A stretch of DNA of 64,000 bases from Kineosporia rhizophila (GTDB taxonomy: Bacteria; Actinomycetota; Actinomycetes; Actinomycetales; Kineosporiaceae). The stretch is from assembly GCF_021277265.1 (NCBI RefSeq), contig NZ_JAJSOH010000021.1, forward strand, positions 62,001-126,000, written 5' to 3'. The notes below the pieces were generated by a model. It ran no database searches, was not told where the DNA came from, and saw nothing but the letters and a program-made list of their open reading frames with translations. The position numbers and the translations under genes were made by a program. Shown here piece after piece: positions 1-9,241 of this stretch (the stretch's first letter is position 1; each line of letters starts with the position of its first letter).

Positions 1-11
1 AGAAGTGCTGC

Positions 12-740
12 TCAGAACATCGTGGAGATACCGTTCGCGCCGCCCATCGGGATCGACCCGGTGGGCGGGCCCAGCCGGTCGCCGATCTCCTGGCGCAGCG
101 CCTGCACGGCGTTCTGGTCCGGGTGCTCGGCCAGTGCGGCCAGGTGCCGCCGGGCCTCGCTCAGCCGTTCGGCCTCGATCGCCGCCAGGACGAGCTCCCG
201 GCCGGCCGGGAGCACGTGCTCCTTCGGCCGCCAGTGCCCCACCCCGAGGTTCAGGGCGTCGTTCGCGTGCCCGGCCTCGCGCAGCATCTGCAGCCCCTGG
301 GCCAGCGCGTCCCCGGTGTGGTCGCGGTCGGCCGCGGTGCTCAGCCGGCGCAGCGCCATCTCCCGGTCGTCGTCGATGGACAGCCGGGCCAGCTGGATCA
401 GCGGGTACCAGGCCCGGTTGTTCTGGGCGACCTCCTCGGCCAGCGCCCACACCGAGTCCTGGGCGGCCCGCTGCGGGTCGCCGCCCTCGTGGCTCTCGGC
501 GCCCATCGCCCGGACGATCTCGGCGAGCCGGTCGAAGGCCACCACGTCGTTGGGGTCCTCACCCAGCCGGGCCCGCAGTGACTCCTCCTCGCTGCGGTCC
601 TCGTCGGTGGCGTGCAGATCGCCGCCCCCGAGCTCGACGGGGGTTTCCACGGAGTGCGCGGCCAGTGTCTCGATGCGGTCGCCGCCACCTGCGACGGTGT
701 CGTCCGCCGAGCGCTGCTTCAGCCGGTCCAGCGCTGACAT
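12..740 (-). CDS. TPR-like hypothetical protein
   Basis: A 242-residue soluble protein of unknown function. The second half is alanine- and leucine-rich helical sequence with the spacing of tetratricopeptide-type repeats (for example around residues 90-125 and 165-210), which suggests a protein-protein interaction scaffold. The N-terminal 70 residues are acidic and probably disordered. No signal peptide or membrane segment is visible. The ATG at 740 is preceded by AAGGGG at a good distance. It is divergent from the fatty-acid regulator fasR across a 239-bp region. The gene is intact, but no catalytic motif supports a specific role. Confidence 0.7.
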   Translation of the reverse strand: MSALDRLKQRSADDTVAGGGDRIETLAAHSVETPVELGGGDLHATDEDRSEEESLRARLGEDPNDVVAFDRLAEIVRAMGAESHEGGDPQRAAQDSVWALAEEVAQNNRAWYPLIQLARLSIDDDREMALRRLSTAADRDHTGDALAQGLQMLREAGHANDALNLGVGHWRPKEHVLPAGRELVLAAIEAERLSEARRHLAALAEHPDQNAVQALRQEIGDRLGPPTGSIPMGGANGISTMF

Positions 741-967
741 ATCGCCCCTTTCGGCAACCTGCGGTGCAGTCCTGGTGCTACGTGTGTCTTACGTGCTGGC
801 TGTATTTCGTGCTGCCTTCCGTGCAGAATCGATCCTGGCCGTCCCACCCGTGATACCCGCCTGTCAGGTGACGGCAGTGTGACGTAAGACCATCTCGACC
901 CTAACGGGTAGGCCCCGCCCTCGGCGACCGCGGCGGTCCACCGCGCCCCCACGGCGATCAGGTGCCC

Positions 968-980
968 TAACCTCGGAACG
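968..980 (+). promoter_or_regulatory. Possible -10 box of a leaderless fasR transcript
   Basis: TAACCT at 968-973 lies six bases before the GTG start of fasR at 980, and no Shine-Dalgarno sequence is present between them. This spacing fits a transcript beginning at or next to the start codon, which is common in actinobacteria. It is an inference from spacing alone. Confidence 0.35.
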
Positions 981-2137
981 TGGTCACCGCGGACGAGGCA
1001 ACCGTCGCCAATCTGAGGGCGGCCCGGGGCACCCTCGCCGGTGAGGCCGTCCGCCGGATGGAAGAGGCACTGCCCTGGTACCGGGCGATGAGCGCCCAGG
1101 ACCGCTCCTGGGTCGGGCTGATCGCGCACGCCGCGATCTCCGCCTTCATCGCCTGGTACCAGGAGCCGACCGGCAAGGTCGCGATCACCGCCGACGTGTT
1201 CGGCACCGCCCCGCGCGAGCTGACCCGCTCGATCTCGCTGCAGCGCGCCCTGGAGATGGTGCGCACCGTGGTCGACTCGATCGAGGAGCAGGTGCCCTCG
1301 ATCGCCGGGCCCGGCGCCGAACAGCACCTGCGCGAGGCCGTCCTGCGGTACTCCCGCGACGTCGCCTTCGCCGCCGCGGAGATCTACGCCCGGGCGGCCG
1401 AGTCCCGCGGCTCGTGGGACGCCCGGCTGGAGGCCCTGGTCGTCGACGCGGTGCTGCGCGGCGCCGAGAGCGAGGACCTGCGGTCCCGGGCGGCCGCGCT
1501 GAACTGGGGGGCGTCCACCAAGGTGCTGGTGGTCGCCGGTGCGGCCCCGCCGGCTCCGGTGGAGGAGAGCCTGGAGGGCCTGCGCCGCAGCACCCGGGGC
1601 GCGGGCGGCGACCTGCTGATCGGGGTCCAGGGCGAGCGGCTGGTGGCCATCCTCGGCCACGCCGACGACCCGGGCGCCCTGGTCGGCGACCTGGTCCAGT
1701 TCTTCGGGCCCGGCCCGGTGGTGGTCGGCCCGGCCGTGAACGGGCTGATGGCCGCCTCGGAGTCGGCCCGGGCGGCGATCTCCGGCCTGAGCTCGGCCCG
1801 GGCCTGGCCCGGGGCGCCGCGGCCGGTGCAGAGCGAGGACCTGCTGCCCGAGCGGCTGCTCACCGGCGACGCCGAGGCCCGGCGCACCCTGATCGAGCAG
1901 GCCTACCGGCCGCTCACCGAGGGCGCGGCGCACCTGCTGGAGACGGTCTGGACCTACGTGGAGCTCGGCGGATCGCTGGAGGGCGCGGCCCGGGCGCTGT
2001 TCGTGCACCCGAACACGGTTCGCTACCGATTGCGTCGAGTGAGTGACATCACTAGGTGGGACCCTACTGACGCACGCGGAGCCTTTGTGTTACGCATAGC
2101 CATCATCGCAGGTCGGGTCAGTGATCCACAGACGTGA
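980..2137 (+). CDS. fasR: FasR-like PucR-family activator of fatty-acid synthesis genes
   Basis: A 385-residue transcriptional regulator. The C-terminal 60 residues carry the PucR-type helix-turn-helix, with the signature FVHPNTVRYRLRRV near residue 340-353. The N-terminal part resembles the regulatory domain of the actinobacterial FasR family. In Streptomyces coelicolor the gene at this position (FasR, SCO2386) directly controls the fabDHPF operon, and here it also stands directly upstream of fabD in the same orientation. The gap to fabD is 107 bp and contains a dyad that could be its target. Translation starts at GTG with no clear ribosome site. The function rests on family and synteny. Confidence 0.88.
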   Translation: MVTADEATVANLRAARGTLAGEAVRRMEEALPWYRAMSAQDRSWVGLIAHAAISAFIAWYQEPTGKVAITADVFGTAPRELTRSISLQRALEMVRTVVDSIEEQVPSIAGPGAEQHLREAVLRYSRDVAFAAAEIYARAAESRGSWDARLEALVVDAVLRGAESEDLRSRAAALNWGASTKVLVVAGAAPPAPVEESLEGLRRSTRGAGGDLLIGVQGERLVAILGHADDPGALVGDLVQFFGPGPVVVGPAVNGLMAASESARAAISGLSSARAWPGAPRPVQSEDLLPERLLTGDAEARRTLIEQAYRPLTEGAAHLLETVWTYVELGGSLEGAARALFVHPNTVRYRLRRVSDITRWDPTDARGAFVLRIAIIAGRVSDPQT

Positions 2138-2157
2138 CCAGAAATCGTCCCTAGGCT

Positions 2158-2178
2158 CTTTGTAGGAACCTCACAAAG
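2158..2178 (+). promoter_or_regulatory. Dyad upstream of fabD, candidate FasR site
   Basis: CTTTGT (2158-2163) and ACAAAG (2173-2178) form a perfect 6-bp inverted repeat around a 9-base spacer, 66 bp before the fabD start and just after fasR. The position suits an operator or a promoter element of the fatty-acid operon. Assignment to FasR is inferred from context. Confidence 0.45.
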
Positions 2179-2244
2179 GGATGGGGAAAGCTTCGTACCC
2201 TCCACGCCGTCCGGGATTCCCCCGCCCGGCGCATCGTTGAGTCC

Positions 2245-3204
2245 GTGCTCGTCATCGTTGCGCCCGGACAGGGCTCCCAGACTCCTGGCTTCCTCCAGCC
2301 CTGGCTGGAGGACCCCGCGGCCGCGGACCGGATGAACTGGCTGTCCGCCGTGGCCGACATCGACCTGGTGGCGCACGGCACCACCTCGGACGCCGAGACC
2401 ATCCAGGACACCGCCGTCGCGCAGCCGCTGATCGTCGCGGCCGGGCTGGTCTCCCTGCTCTCCCTGTTCCCCCGGCCGGCCGACGCCTACCGCCGGATCG
2501 GGGTGGGCGCCGGTCACTCGGTCGGCGAGATCACTGCGGCCGCCGCGGCCGGTGTGATCACCGCCGAGCAGGCGATGGTGCTGGTCCGGGTGCGCGGCCG
2601 GGCGATGGCCCAGGCCGCCGCGGCCACCCCGACCGGGATGAGCGCCCTGCTGGGCGGCGACCCGGACGAGGTCCTGGCCACGCTGGAGCGCCTGAACCTG
2701 ACCCCGGCGAACATGAACATGGCCGGCCAGGTGGTCGCCGCCGGCACGCTGGAAGACCTGGAGCGGCTGAAGGCCGAACCGCCGGCCAAGGCCCGGGTCC
2801 GTCCGCTGAAGGTGGCCGGCGCGTTCCACACCGAGCACATGGCCCCGGCCGTGCAGGTGCTCGAGGGCTACGCCCGCGCGATCAGCACCCACGACGCCCG
2901 GGTGCGCCTGGTCTCCAACGCCGACGGCGCCGTGGTCGACGACGGCCGCGAGGTGCTGCAGCGGATCGTCCACCAGATCAGCCGCCCGGTGCGCTGGGAC
3001 CTGTGCCTGGAGACGTTCCGCGAGCTCAGCGTGACCGGCCTGCTCGAGCTGCCGCCGGCCGGCACCCTGACCGGGATCGCCAAGCGCGCCCTGCCCGGGG
3101 TCGAGCTGGTCTCGCTGAAGACGCCGGACGACCTGCCCGCCGCCCGCGAGCTGATCGAGAAGCACGCCGAGCCGGCCCGGTCACTGCTGAGCGAGGAGTC
3201 ATGA
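2245..3204 (+). CDS. fabD: Malonyl-CoA:ACP transacylase
   Basis: Transfers malonyl groups from CoA to acyl carrier protein, supplying the extender unit for type II fatty-acid synthesis in the cytoplasm. The 319-residue length fits the family. The nucleophile elbow GHSVG is at 90-94 (Ser92), the catalytic histidine is in AFHTEHM (His196), and the oxyanion-loop motif APGQGSQ lies at the N-terminus. The gene starts with GTG. It overlaps fabH by four bases (ATGA), indicating translational coupling, and is first in the fabD-fabH-acpP-fabF operon. Confidence 0.96.
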   Translation: MLVIVAPGQGSQTPGFLQPWLEDPAAADRMNWLSAVADIDLVAHGTTSDAETIQDTAVAQPLIVAAGLVSLLSLFPRPADAYRRIGVGAGHSVGEITAAAAAGVITAEQAMVLVRVRGRAMAQAAAATPTGMSALLGGDPDEVLATLERLNLTPANMNMAGQVVAAGTLEDLERLKAEPPAKARVRPLKVAGAFHTEHMAPAVQVLEGYARAISTHDARVRLVSNADGAVVDDGREVLQRIVHQISRPVRWDLCLETFRELSVTGLLELPPAGTLTGIAKRALPGVELVSLKTPDDLPAARELIEKHAEPARSLLSEES

Positions 3205-4214
3205 GCCGCATCGGCAGCCGGCGCGGGCCCGAGTTCGCGCGGATCCTGTCCACCGGCGCCCGCCGGCCCGACCGGATCGTCACCAACGAAGAGATCTGCG
3301 AGGTGCTCGACTCCTCGGACCAGTGGATCCGGGAGCGCACCGGCATCGTCACCCGGCGCTTCGCCGCCCCCGGCGAGACCGTCGTCGACCTGGCCGTCCC
3401 GGCGGCCGAGCAGGCGATCGAGCGGGCCGGGCTGACCCCCGCCGAGATCGACGCGGTCCTGGTCGCCACCAGCACCCACATGGTCTCGATGCCGTCGGCC
3501 GCCGCCCTGACCGCCGCCCGGATCGGCGCCGGCCCGGCCGCCACGTTCGACCTGTCCACCGCGTGCGCCGGCTTCACCCACGGGGTGGCGGTGGCCAACG
3601 ACCTGGTCCGCGGCGGTACCGCCCGTAACGTCCTGCTGGTCGGGGTCGACCGGATGACCGACGTGGTCGACCCGCGCGACCGCGGCAGCGCGATGATCTT
3701 CGGGGACGGCGCCGGAGCGGCCGTCATCGGCCCGAGCGACACCCCCGGCATCGGTCCCACCGTCTGGGGCGGCGACGCCGACCAGTGGGAGGCGCTGTAC
3801 CAGACCGCTTCCTGGACGGAGTACCGCGACGGCATCGCGGCCGGCGGGCAGCCCGACTGGCCGACGCTGACCATGATGGGCCCGAAGATCTTCCGCTGGG
3901 CGGTCTGGCAGATGGCCGACGTGGCCCGCAAGGCGCTGGAGGCCGCCGAGGTCGACGTGGCCGACCTGGCCGCCTTCGTCCCGCACCAGGCCAACATCCG
4001 GATCATCGACCAGATGGCCAAGCAGCTCAAGGTGCCCGACCACGTGGTGGTCGCCCGCGACGTGATCGACAGCGGCAACACCACCGGCGCGAGCATCCCG
4101 CTGGCTCTGGACCGCATCATCGCCGAGGGCCAGGTACCCTCCGGAGGGCTCGCGCTCCTGATCGGCTTCGGAGCCGGCCTCAGCTACTCGGCCCAGGTCG
4201 TCGAGCTGCCCTGA
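3201..4214 (+). CDS. fabH: 3-oxoacyl-ACP synthase III
   Basis: Condenses a primer acyl-CoA with malonyl-ACP to start fatty-acid chains. The branched-chain fatty acids typical of actinomycetes imply branched primers, although that is inference here. The 337-residue protein has the KASIII triad: Cys122 in STACAGF, His262 in PHQAN and Asn293 in GNTTGAS. The start was placed at the ATG overlapping the fabD stop. A longer in-frame reading exists upstream, but it runs antiparallel to family expectation and would lie inside fabD. The gene is followed after 87 bp by acpP. Confidence 0.95.
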   Translation: MSRIGSRRGPEFARILSTGARRPDRIVTNEEICEVLDSSDQWIRERTGIVTRRFAAPGETVVDLAVPAAEQAIERAGLTPAEIDAVLVATSTHMVSMPSAAALTAARIGAGPAATFDLSTACAGFTHGVAVANDLVRGGTARNVLLVGVDRMTDVVDPRDRGSAMIFGDGAGAAVIGPSDTPGIGPTVWGGDADQWEALYQTASWTEYRDGIAAGGQPDWPTLTMMGPKIFRWAVWQMADVARKALEAAEVDVADLAAFVPHQANIRIIDQMAKQLKVPDHVVVARDVIDSGNTTGASIPLALDRIIAEGQVPSGGLALLIGFGAGLSYSAQVVELP

Positions 4215-4301
4215 AAATCTGCCCACCCGGTCCCCCTGGCCGGGCGGAGCGCTCCGTATCCCACGGACTGCACCATCACACCAACGAATTGGAGAACAAC
4301 C

Positions 4302-4559
4302 ATGGCGCACACCCAGGACGAGATCCTCGCCGGACTCGCCGAGCTCGTCGCTGAGGAGACCGGCATCCCGGCCGGCGACGTGCAGCTGGACAAGTCCTTC
4401 ACCGACGACCTGGACATCGACTCGCTGTCGATGATGACCATCGTCGTCAACGCGCAGGACAAGTTCGACGTGGAGATCCCGGACGAGGCCGTGGGCGGCC
4501 TGAAGACCGTCCAGGACGCCGTCTCCTACATCAGCAACGCCGAGTCGGCGAAGGCCTGA
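4302..4559 (+). CDS. acpP: Acyl carrier protein
   Basis: An 85-residue acidic carrier protein that holds growing acyl chains on a phosphopantetheine arm. The attachment serine is Ser41 in the DSL motif (DIDSLSMM), within a four-helix carrier fold. A TTGGAG ribosome site precedes the ATG. Located between fabH and fabF, five bases before the latter, it is the dedicated carrier of the fatty-acid synthase. Confidence 0.96.
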   Translation: MAHTQDEILAGLAELVAEETGIPAGDVQLDKSFTDDLDIDSLSMMTIVVNAQDKFDVEIPDEAVGGLKTVQDAVSYISNAESAKA

Positions 4560-4564
4560 CTCTT

Positions 4565-5818
4565 ATGCCGGGTTCAGACGACAGGCAGATCGCCGTCACC
4601 GGGCTGGGTGCCACCAGCCCGCTCGGCGGCGACGTACAGAGCACCTGGGAGGCGTTGCTCGCGGGTCGCTCCGGCGCCCGCCCGCTTGAGGCGCACTGGA
4701 TCGAGCGGTATCCCACGCTTCCGGTCTCGTTCGCCTGCAGCCTGGCCCAGCCGGCCTCGGAGGTCCTCACCCCGCAGGAGATCCGCAGGCTCGACCCGAG
4801 CGGTCAGTACGCGATGATCTCGACCCGGGAGGCGTGGGCCCACGCCGGCGCCCCCGAGGTCGAGAAGGAGCGTCTGGCGGTGTGCATGGCCTCCGGCATC
4901 GGCGGCCTGCACACCGTGCTCAACGCGTACGACACGCTGAACGAGAAGGGCGCGCGTCGGATGCTCCCGATGACCGTGCCCATGCTCATGCCCAACGGCC
5001 CGGCCGCCGCGGTCGGTCTCGACCTGCAGGCCCGCGCCGGGGTGCACACCCCGGTGTCAGCCTGCGCGTCCGGCGCCGAGGCGATCGCCCAGGGCGCCGA
5101 CCTGATCCGCCGCGGTCTGGCCGACGTGGTGGTGGCCGGGGGCACCGAGGGGTGCATCCACCCGGTGACCATCGGGGCCTTCGCCGCCATGCAGGCGCTG
5201 TCGAAGTGGAACGACGACATGGAGCGGGCCTCCCGCCCCTACGACGTCGACCGCAACGGCTTCGTCATGGGTGAGGGTTCCGGCGCGGTGGTGCTGGAGT
5301 CGATGGCTCACGCCAAGGCCCGCGGCGCCACGATCCACGCGGTGCTGGCCGGCGTCGGCGTCACCTCCGACGGCTACCACATGTCGGCCCCGCACCCGGA
5401 GGGCCAGGGCGCGGCCCGGGCCATGCGGGCGGCGCTGGCCGACGGTGACCTGGCCGCCTCGGACATCGTGCACCTGAACGCCCACGCCACCTCCACCGGC
5501 GTCGGGGACATCGCCGAGGCCCAGGCCATCCGCCTGGCGCTGGGCGAGGCGACCGACGGCGTGGCGGTCTCGGCGACCAAGTCGATGACCGGGCACCTGC
5601 TCGGCGCGGCCGGGGCGCTGGAGGCGATCTTCACCGTGCTGGCCGTGCGGGAGGGCATCGCCCCGCCGACCATCAACCTGGACAGCCAGGACCCGAAGAT
5701 CACCCTGGACGTGGTGAACAAGGATCCGCGCAAGCTGCCCGACGGCGACCGGGCCGCGGTGAACAACGCGTTCGGTTTCGGCGGGCACAACGTCGGCCTG
5801 GTGTTCCGCTCCGCCTAG
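4565..5818 (+). CDS. fabF: 3-oxoacyl-ACP synthase II
   Basis: Elongating condensing enzyme of type II fatty-acid synthesis. The 417-residue protein contains the Cys-His-His triad: Cys167 in SACASGAE, His307 in NAHATST and His344 in KSMTGHLLGA. The C-terminal NAFGFGGHN motif is also present. Last gene of the operon, it is followed 18 bp later by a strong hairpin terminator and then by the convergent DUF3145 gene. Confidence 0.96.
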   Translation: MPGSDDRQIAVTGLGATSPLGGDVQSTWEALLAGRSGARPLEAHWIERYPTLPVSFACSLAQPASEVLTPQEIRRLDPSGQYAMISTREAWAHAGAPEVEKERLAVCMASGIGGLHTVLNAYDTLNEKGARRMLPMTVPMLMPNGPAAAVGLDLQARAGVHTPVSACASGAEAIAQGADLIRRGLADVVVAGGTEGCIHPVTIGAFAAMQALSKWNDDMERASRPYDVDRNGFVMGEGSGAVVLESMAHAKARGATIHAVLAGVGVTSDGYHMSAPHPEGQGAARAMRAALADGDLAASDIVHLNAHATSTGVGDIAEAQAIRLALGEATDGVAVSATKSMTGHLLGAAGALEAIFTVLAVREGIAPPTINLDSQDPKITLDVVNKDPRKLPDGDRAAVNNAFGFGGHNVGLVFRSA

Positions 5819-5835
5819 GAGCGGGCCGCACACGA

Positions 5836-5873
5836 CGTAGGGCCGGTCCCCCCGGGTGGGGACCGGCCCTACG
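5836..5873 (+). terminator. Hairpin terminator after fabF
   Basis: A perfect 16-bp stem (5836-5851 with 5858-5873) closes a 6-base loop. Only a short T run follows, as is usual in high-GC actinobacteria. It lies between convergent fabF and the DUF3145 gene and may serve both. Confidence 0.85.
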
Positions 5874-5917
5874 CGTTTGCCTGAAGTTCTTGTCTAGAAC
5901 ACGTTCTGACCGACGTC

Positions 5918-6421
5918 CTAGCCGACCCGGTGCAGCCAGCGCACCGGGGCTCCGTCACCGGCGTACCGGAACGGTTCCAGCTCGTCGTCCCAGGCCCGGC
6001 CCAGGGCCAGGTCCAGCTCGCGCTGCATCAGCAGGGGATCGGCGTGACCGATCTCCATGGCGGCGCGGATCCGGTCCTCGGGGATCATCACGTTGCCGTG
6101 CACGTCGGTCACGGCGTGGAAGATCCCCAGCTCGGGGGTGTGGCTCCACCGGCCCCCGTCGACTCCCGGACTGGCCTCCTCGGTCACCTCGAACCTCAGA
6201 TGGGCCCAGCCGCGCAGGGCAGACGTCAGCCGCGCGCCCATCCCCTGCGGTGCCTGCCAGGACAGCTCTGTCCGGAACAGGCCTGGTGCCGCCGGCTGTT
6301 CGATCCAGTCCAGCGACAAACGCAGCCCTAACACGCCGCCCGCTGCCCATTCCACATGTGGGCACAACGCGCTCGGCGCGGAATGCACGAACAGCACGCC
6401 TCGCGTGATGGCACCCGACAT
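5918..6421 (-). CDS. DUF3145 family protein
   Basis: A 167-residue protein that matches the actinobacterial DUF3145 family in length and in conserved features: an N-terminal GVLFVHSAPSALCPHVEW segment, a central SWQAPQG motif and the ELDLALGRAWDDELEPFR stretch near the end. The family is routinely found next to fabF in actinomycetes, which hints at a link to lipid metabolism, but no biochemical role is known to me. The ATG has a GGAGGG site upstream. It converges on fabF. Confidence 0.88.
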   Translation of the reverse strand: MSGAITRGVLFVHSAPSALCPHVEWAAGGVLGLRLSLDWIEQPAAPGLFRTELSWQAPQGMGARLTSALRGWAHLRFEVTEEASPGVDGGRWSHTPELGIFHAVTDVHGNVMIPEDRIRAAMEIGHADPLLMQRELDLALGRAWDDELEPFRYAGDGAPVRWLHRVG

Positions 6422-6746
6422 CTGGCCCTCCTCGACCCGGTTTGAGGTTCGTCTTCCCCAACGACCTCAACTCAGGACATGAGCCACAGGCACCGTCCAC
6501 ACACGGACGCGTGTCGCCGATCATTGTGCCCGAGTCGGTCCCTCGCCGCCAGGGTCGCCCCCTCCACCGATCAGCGGAGATCGGCAGACTCAGGGGGTGC
6601 GCCCGGCGGAGACCGCCATCCGTGGCTCGGATCCCGGGGGCGCAACTCGGCGCACGACCCGGGGGCGCCTCTGCCGCCCCGCCCTCCGGAGCGCATAGGG
6701 TCGGTGTGCCCGGAGAGTCAGAACGGAAACAGGAGGCCGGACGAGT
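6422..6746. other. Divergent intergenic region, no gene seen
   Basis: A 325-bp gap between the starts of the DUF3145 gene and the mycothiol dehydrogenase gene. It must hold both promoters. I see no convincing dyad, riboswitch or small gene. An AGGAGG-like ribosome site (ACAGGAGGCC) precedes 6747. Confidence 0.5.
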
Positions 6747-7832
6747 ATGTCGCAGCAGGTGCGCGGAGTTGTGTCACTGGCGAAGGGCGCGCCGGTGTCG
6801 ATCGAGACGGTCATCGTCCCCGACCCGGGCCCCGGCGAGGCCGTGGTGAAGGTCCAGGCCTGCGGGGTCTGCCACACCGACCTGCACTACCGCGAGGGCG
6901 GCATCAACGACGAGTACCCGTTCCTCCTGGGCCACGAGGCCGCCGGGATCGTGGAGAGCGTCGGCGAGGGGGTCACCGACGTGGCCCCGGGCGACTTCGT
7001 CATCCTGAACTGGCGCGCGGTCTGCGGCCAGTGCCGGGCCTGCCTGCGCGGCCGCCCGCACCTGTGCTTCAACACGCACAACGCCAAGCAGAAGATGACG
7101 CTCGAAGACGGCACCGAGCTCTCCCCGGCCCTGGGCATCGGCGCGTTCATCGAGAAGACGCTGGTCGCCGCCGGCCAGTGCACCAAGGTCGACCCGGCGG
7201 TCCGGCCCGAGGTGGCCGGCCTGCTCGGCTGCGGTGTGATGGCCGGCCTGGGCGCGGCGCTGAACACCGGCAACGTGAACCGGGACGACACCGTCGCGGT
7301 GATCGGCTGCGGCGGCGTGGGCAACGCGGCCATCGCCGGGGCCCGGCTGGCCGGCGCCAAGACGATCATCGCCGTCGACCTGGACGACCGGAAGCTGGAG
7401 TGGGCCCGCGAGTTCGGCGCCACCCACACGGTCAACAGCAAGGCGTCCGACCCGGTCGAGGCCGTGCAGGCGCTCACCGGCGGTTTCGGCGCCGACCTGG
7501 TGATCGACGCGGTCGGCCGGCCGGAGACCTGGAAGACCGCGTTCTACGCCCGCGACCTGGCCGGCACCGTGGTCCTGGTCGGGGTGCCGGACCCGAGCAT
7601 GCAGCTCGAGATCCCGCTGATCGACGTGTTCGGCCGGGGCGGCTCGCTGAAGTCGTCCTGGTACGGCGACTGCCTGCCCAGCCGCGACTTCCCGACCATG
7701 GTCGACCTGCACCTGCAGGGCCGGCTGCCGCTGGAGAAGTTCGTCTCCGAGACGATCGGCCTGGACGACGTCGAGGCCTCGTTCGCCAAGATGAAGACCG
7801 GCGAGGTGCTGCGCTCGGTGGTCGTGCTGTGA
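6747..7832 (+). CDS. mscR: S-(hydroxymethyl)mycothiol dehydrogenase
   Basis: A zinc-dependent medium-chain alcohol dehydrogenase of 361 residues. It oxidises the adduct of formaldehyde and mycothiol with NAD and can act as an S-nitrosomycothiol reductase. Visible catalytic-zinc ligands are Cys42 (CGVCHTD) and His62-Glu63, the structural-zinc cysteines are 92, 95, 98 and 106, and the Rossmann motif is VIGCGGVGNAA. The overall sequence matches the mycothiol-specific class, not generic alcohol dehydrogenases. It overlaps the next gene, a metallo-hydrolase, by four bases, the same pairing known in mycobacteria (Rv2259-Rv2260). Confidence 0.93.
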   Translation: MSQQVRGVVSLAKGAPVSIETVIVPDPGPGEAVVKVQACGVCHTDLHYREGGINDEYPFLLGHEAAGIVESVGEGVTDVAPGDFVILNWRAVCGQCRACLRGRPHLCFNTHNAKQKMTLEDGTELSPALGIGAFIEKTLVAAGQCTKVDPAVRPEVAGLLGCGVMAGLGAALNTGNVNRDDTVAVIGCGGVGNAAIAGARLAGAKTIIAVDLDDRKLEWAREFGATHTVNSKASDPVEAVQALTGGFGADLVIDAVGRPETWKTAFYARDLAGTVVLVGVPDPSMQLEIPLIDVFGRGGSLKSSWYGDCLPSRDFPTMVDLHLQGRLPLEKFVSETIGLDDVEASFAKMKTGEVLRSVVVL

Positions 7833-8455
7833 GCGGCCCGCTGCGCATCGACAAGGTCGTCACCAGCGGGGTGTTCTCGCTCGACGGCCAGGACTTCGAC
7901 GTGGACAACAACGTCTGGCTGATCGGCGACGACGACGAGGTGCTGGTGGTCGACGCGGCCCACCAGGCCGCCCCGGTGGTCGAGGCGATCGGCTCGCGCT
8001 CGCTGCTGGGCGTGGTCTGCACCCACGGCCACAACGACCACATCAACGCCGCTCTCGAGGTGGCCTCCGGCGCCCCGGTCCACCTGCACCCGGAAGACCG
8101 GATGCTGTGGGACGTGGTGCACCCCGGCTACGAGCCGAAGGCCCTGGCCGACGGCCAGACCTTCACCGTGGCCGGCGCCGAGGTGCAGGTGCTGCACACG
8201 CCGGGGCACTCCCCCGGCGCGGTGTGCCTGTACGTGCCGGCGCTGGAGAAGCTGCTCAGCGGAGACACGTTGTTCTGCGGTGGGCCGGGGGCGACCGGTC
8301 GCTCGTTCAGCAGCTTCCCCACGATCCTGGACTCGATCCGGACGCGGCTCCTGGCCCTGCCCGAGACCACCGAGGTGCTCACCGGGCACGGCGACTCCAC
8401 CTCGATCGGCGCCGAGGCCAAGGACTACGACGCCTGGGTGGCCCGCGGCCACTGA
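7829..8455 (+). CDS. MBL-fold hydrolase paired with mscR
   Basis: A 208-residue metallo-beta-lactamase-fold hydrolase. The dinuclear metal motif HxHxDH is present as HGHNDH near residue 67, followed by HTPGHSPG and SGDTLFCGG, which supply the remaining metal ligands. The GTG start overlaps the mscR stop. The conserved pairing suggests hydrolysis of the S-formyl-mycothiol product or a related thioester, completing formaldehyde removal, but the substrate is inferred. No signal peptide is seen, so it is cytoplasmic. Confidence 0.87.
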   Translation: MSGPLRIDKVVTSGVFSLDGQDFDVDNNVWLIGDDDEVLVVDAAHQAAPVVEAIGSRSLLGVVCTHGHNDHINAALEVASGAPVHLHPEDRMLWDVVHPGYEPKALADGQTFTVAGAEVQVLHTPGHSPGAVCLYVPALEKLLSGDTLFCGGPGATGRSFSSFPTILDSIRTRLLALPETTEVLTGHGDSTSIGAEAKDYDAWVARGH

Positions 8456-8494
8456 GGCCGAGGACCCTCCCGTTCGGTCCCGTACTCTCAGGTC

Positions 8495-9238
8495 ATGGTG
8501 GACCAGGATCAGCCGGTATGGGGCACACCAGAACCCCCGCCGGGGCCGGCCGGGCCGTGGGGCACACCAGCTCCTCCCCCGCCCACGTCGGTTCCGGCCT
8601 GGGGTTCTCCCGGCCCAGGCACCCAACCGCCGCCCACACCCGTCCATAGATCTGTCGGGCACTTCACCGACGGGCTGGAGGCCGGGCTCAGCAGCCGGCC
8701 CCAGCTCGAGGTGGTCGAGAACGCGGCGATGTTCGGCGAGGGCGGCTACGACGTGCACGGCACCGACGGCACGCCGATCGCCGCGCTCGGCGCCGACAAC
8801 TCGGCGGCCAGCCTGGTCTTCGGCGACCTGGCCACCCACCGGCACGTCCTGCACGACGCCCACGGCCAGGTCTGCGCCCAGCTCACCCGCACCGGCTCGT
8901 TCCTCGACAACGGCACCTACGAGGTGTTCGGCCGGACCGGCACCTCACTGGCCGTGATCCGCCGGGAGAACGCCTTCGGCTCGCCCCGGCTGCAGGTGCT
9001 CGGCAGCAACGGGCAGGTGCTGCGCATGATCGGCGGCTCGTGGGGCAGCAGCGACTTCGCGGTGGTCGACGGCGCCGACGAATCGCTCGTCCGGGCCACC
9101 GCGCACCGCAGCAGCAACGGGTTCTTCAGCAGCACCCACCGCTACCGCATCGACTTCGGCGCGGGACTGCCGGTGCTGGAACGCTTCCTGGCCGTCGTCG
9201 CCACCATCTGCATGGACCAGGTGCGCAACAAGGACTGA
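8495..9238 (+). CDS. Tubby/LURP-one-like barrel protein with Pro-rich N-terminus
   Basis: A 247-residue protein. The first 50 residues are proline- and glycine-rich with repeated WGTP/WGSP units and look disordered. Residues 55-245 form repeated beta-hairpin units of the type seen in the phospholipid-scramblase/LURP-one (tubby-like) superfamily. The C-terminus, LERFLAVVATICMDQVR, is hydrophobic and matches the terminal helix of that fold. No enzymatic residues are recognisable. A role in membrane or lipid association is plausible by fold only. Confidence 0.65.
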   Translation: MVDQDQPVWGTPEPPPGPAGPWGTPAPPPPTSVPAWGSPGPGTQPPPTPVHRSVGHFTDGLEAGLSSRPQLEVVENAAMFGEGGYDVHGTDGTPIAALGADNSAASLVFGDLATHRHVLHDAHGQVCAQLTRTGSFLDNGTYEVFGRTGTSLAVIRRENAFGSPRLQVLGSNGQVLRMIGGSWGSSDFAVVDGADESLVRATAHRSSNGFFSSTHRYRIDFGAGLPVLERFLAVVATICMDQVRNKD

Positions 9239-9241
9239 AGG

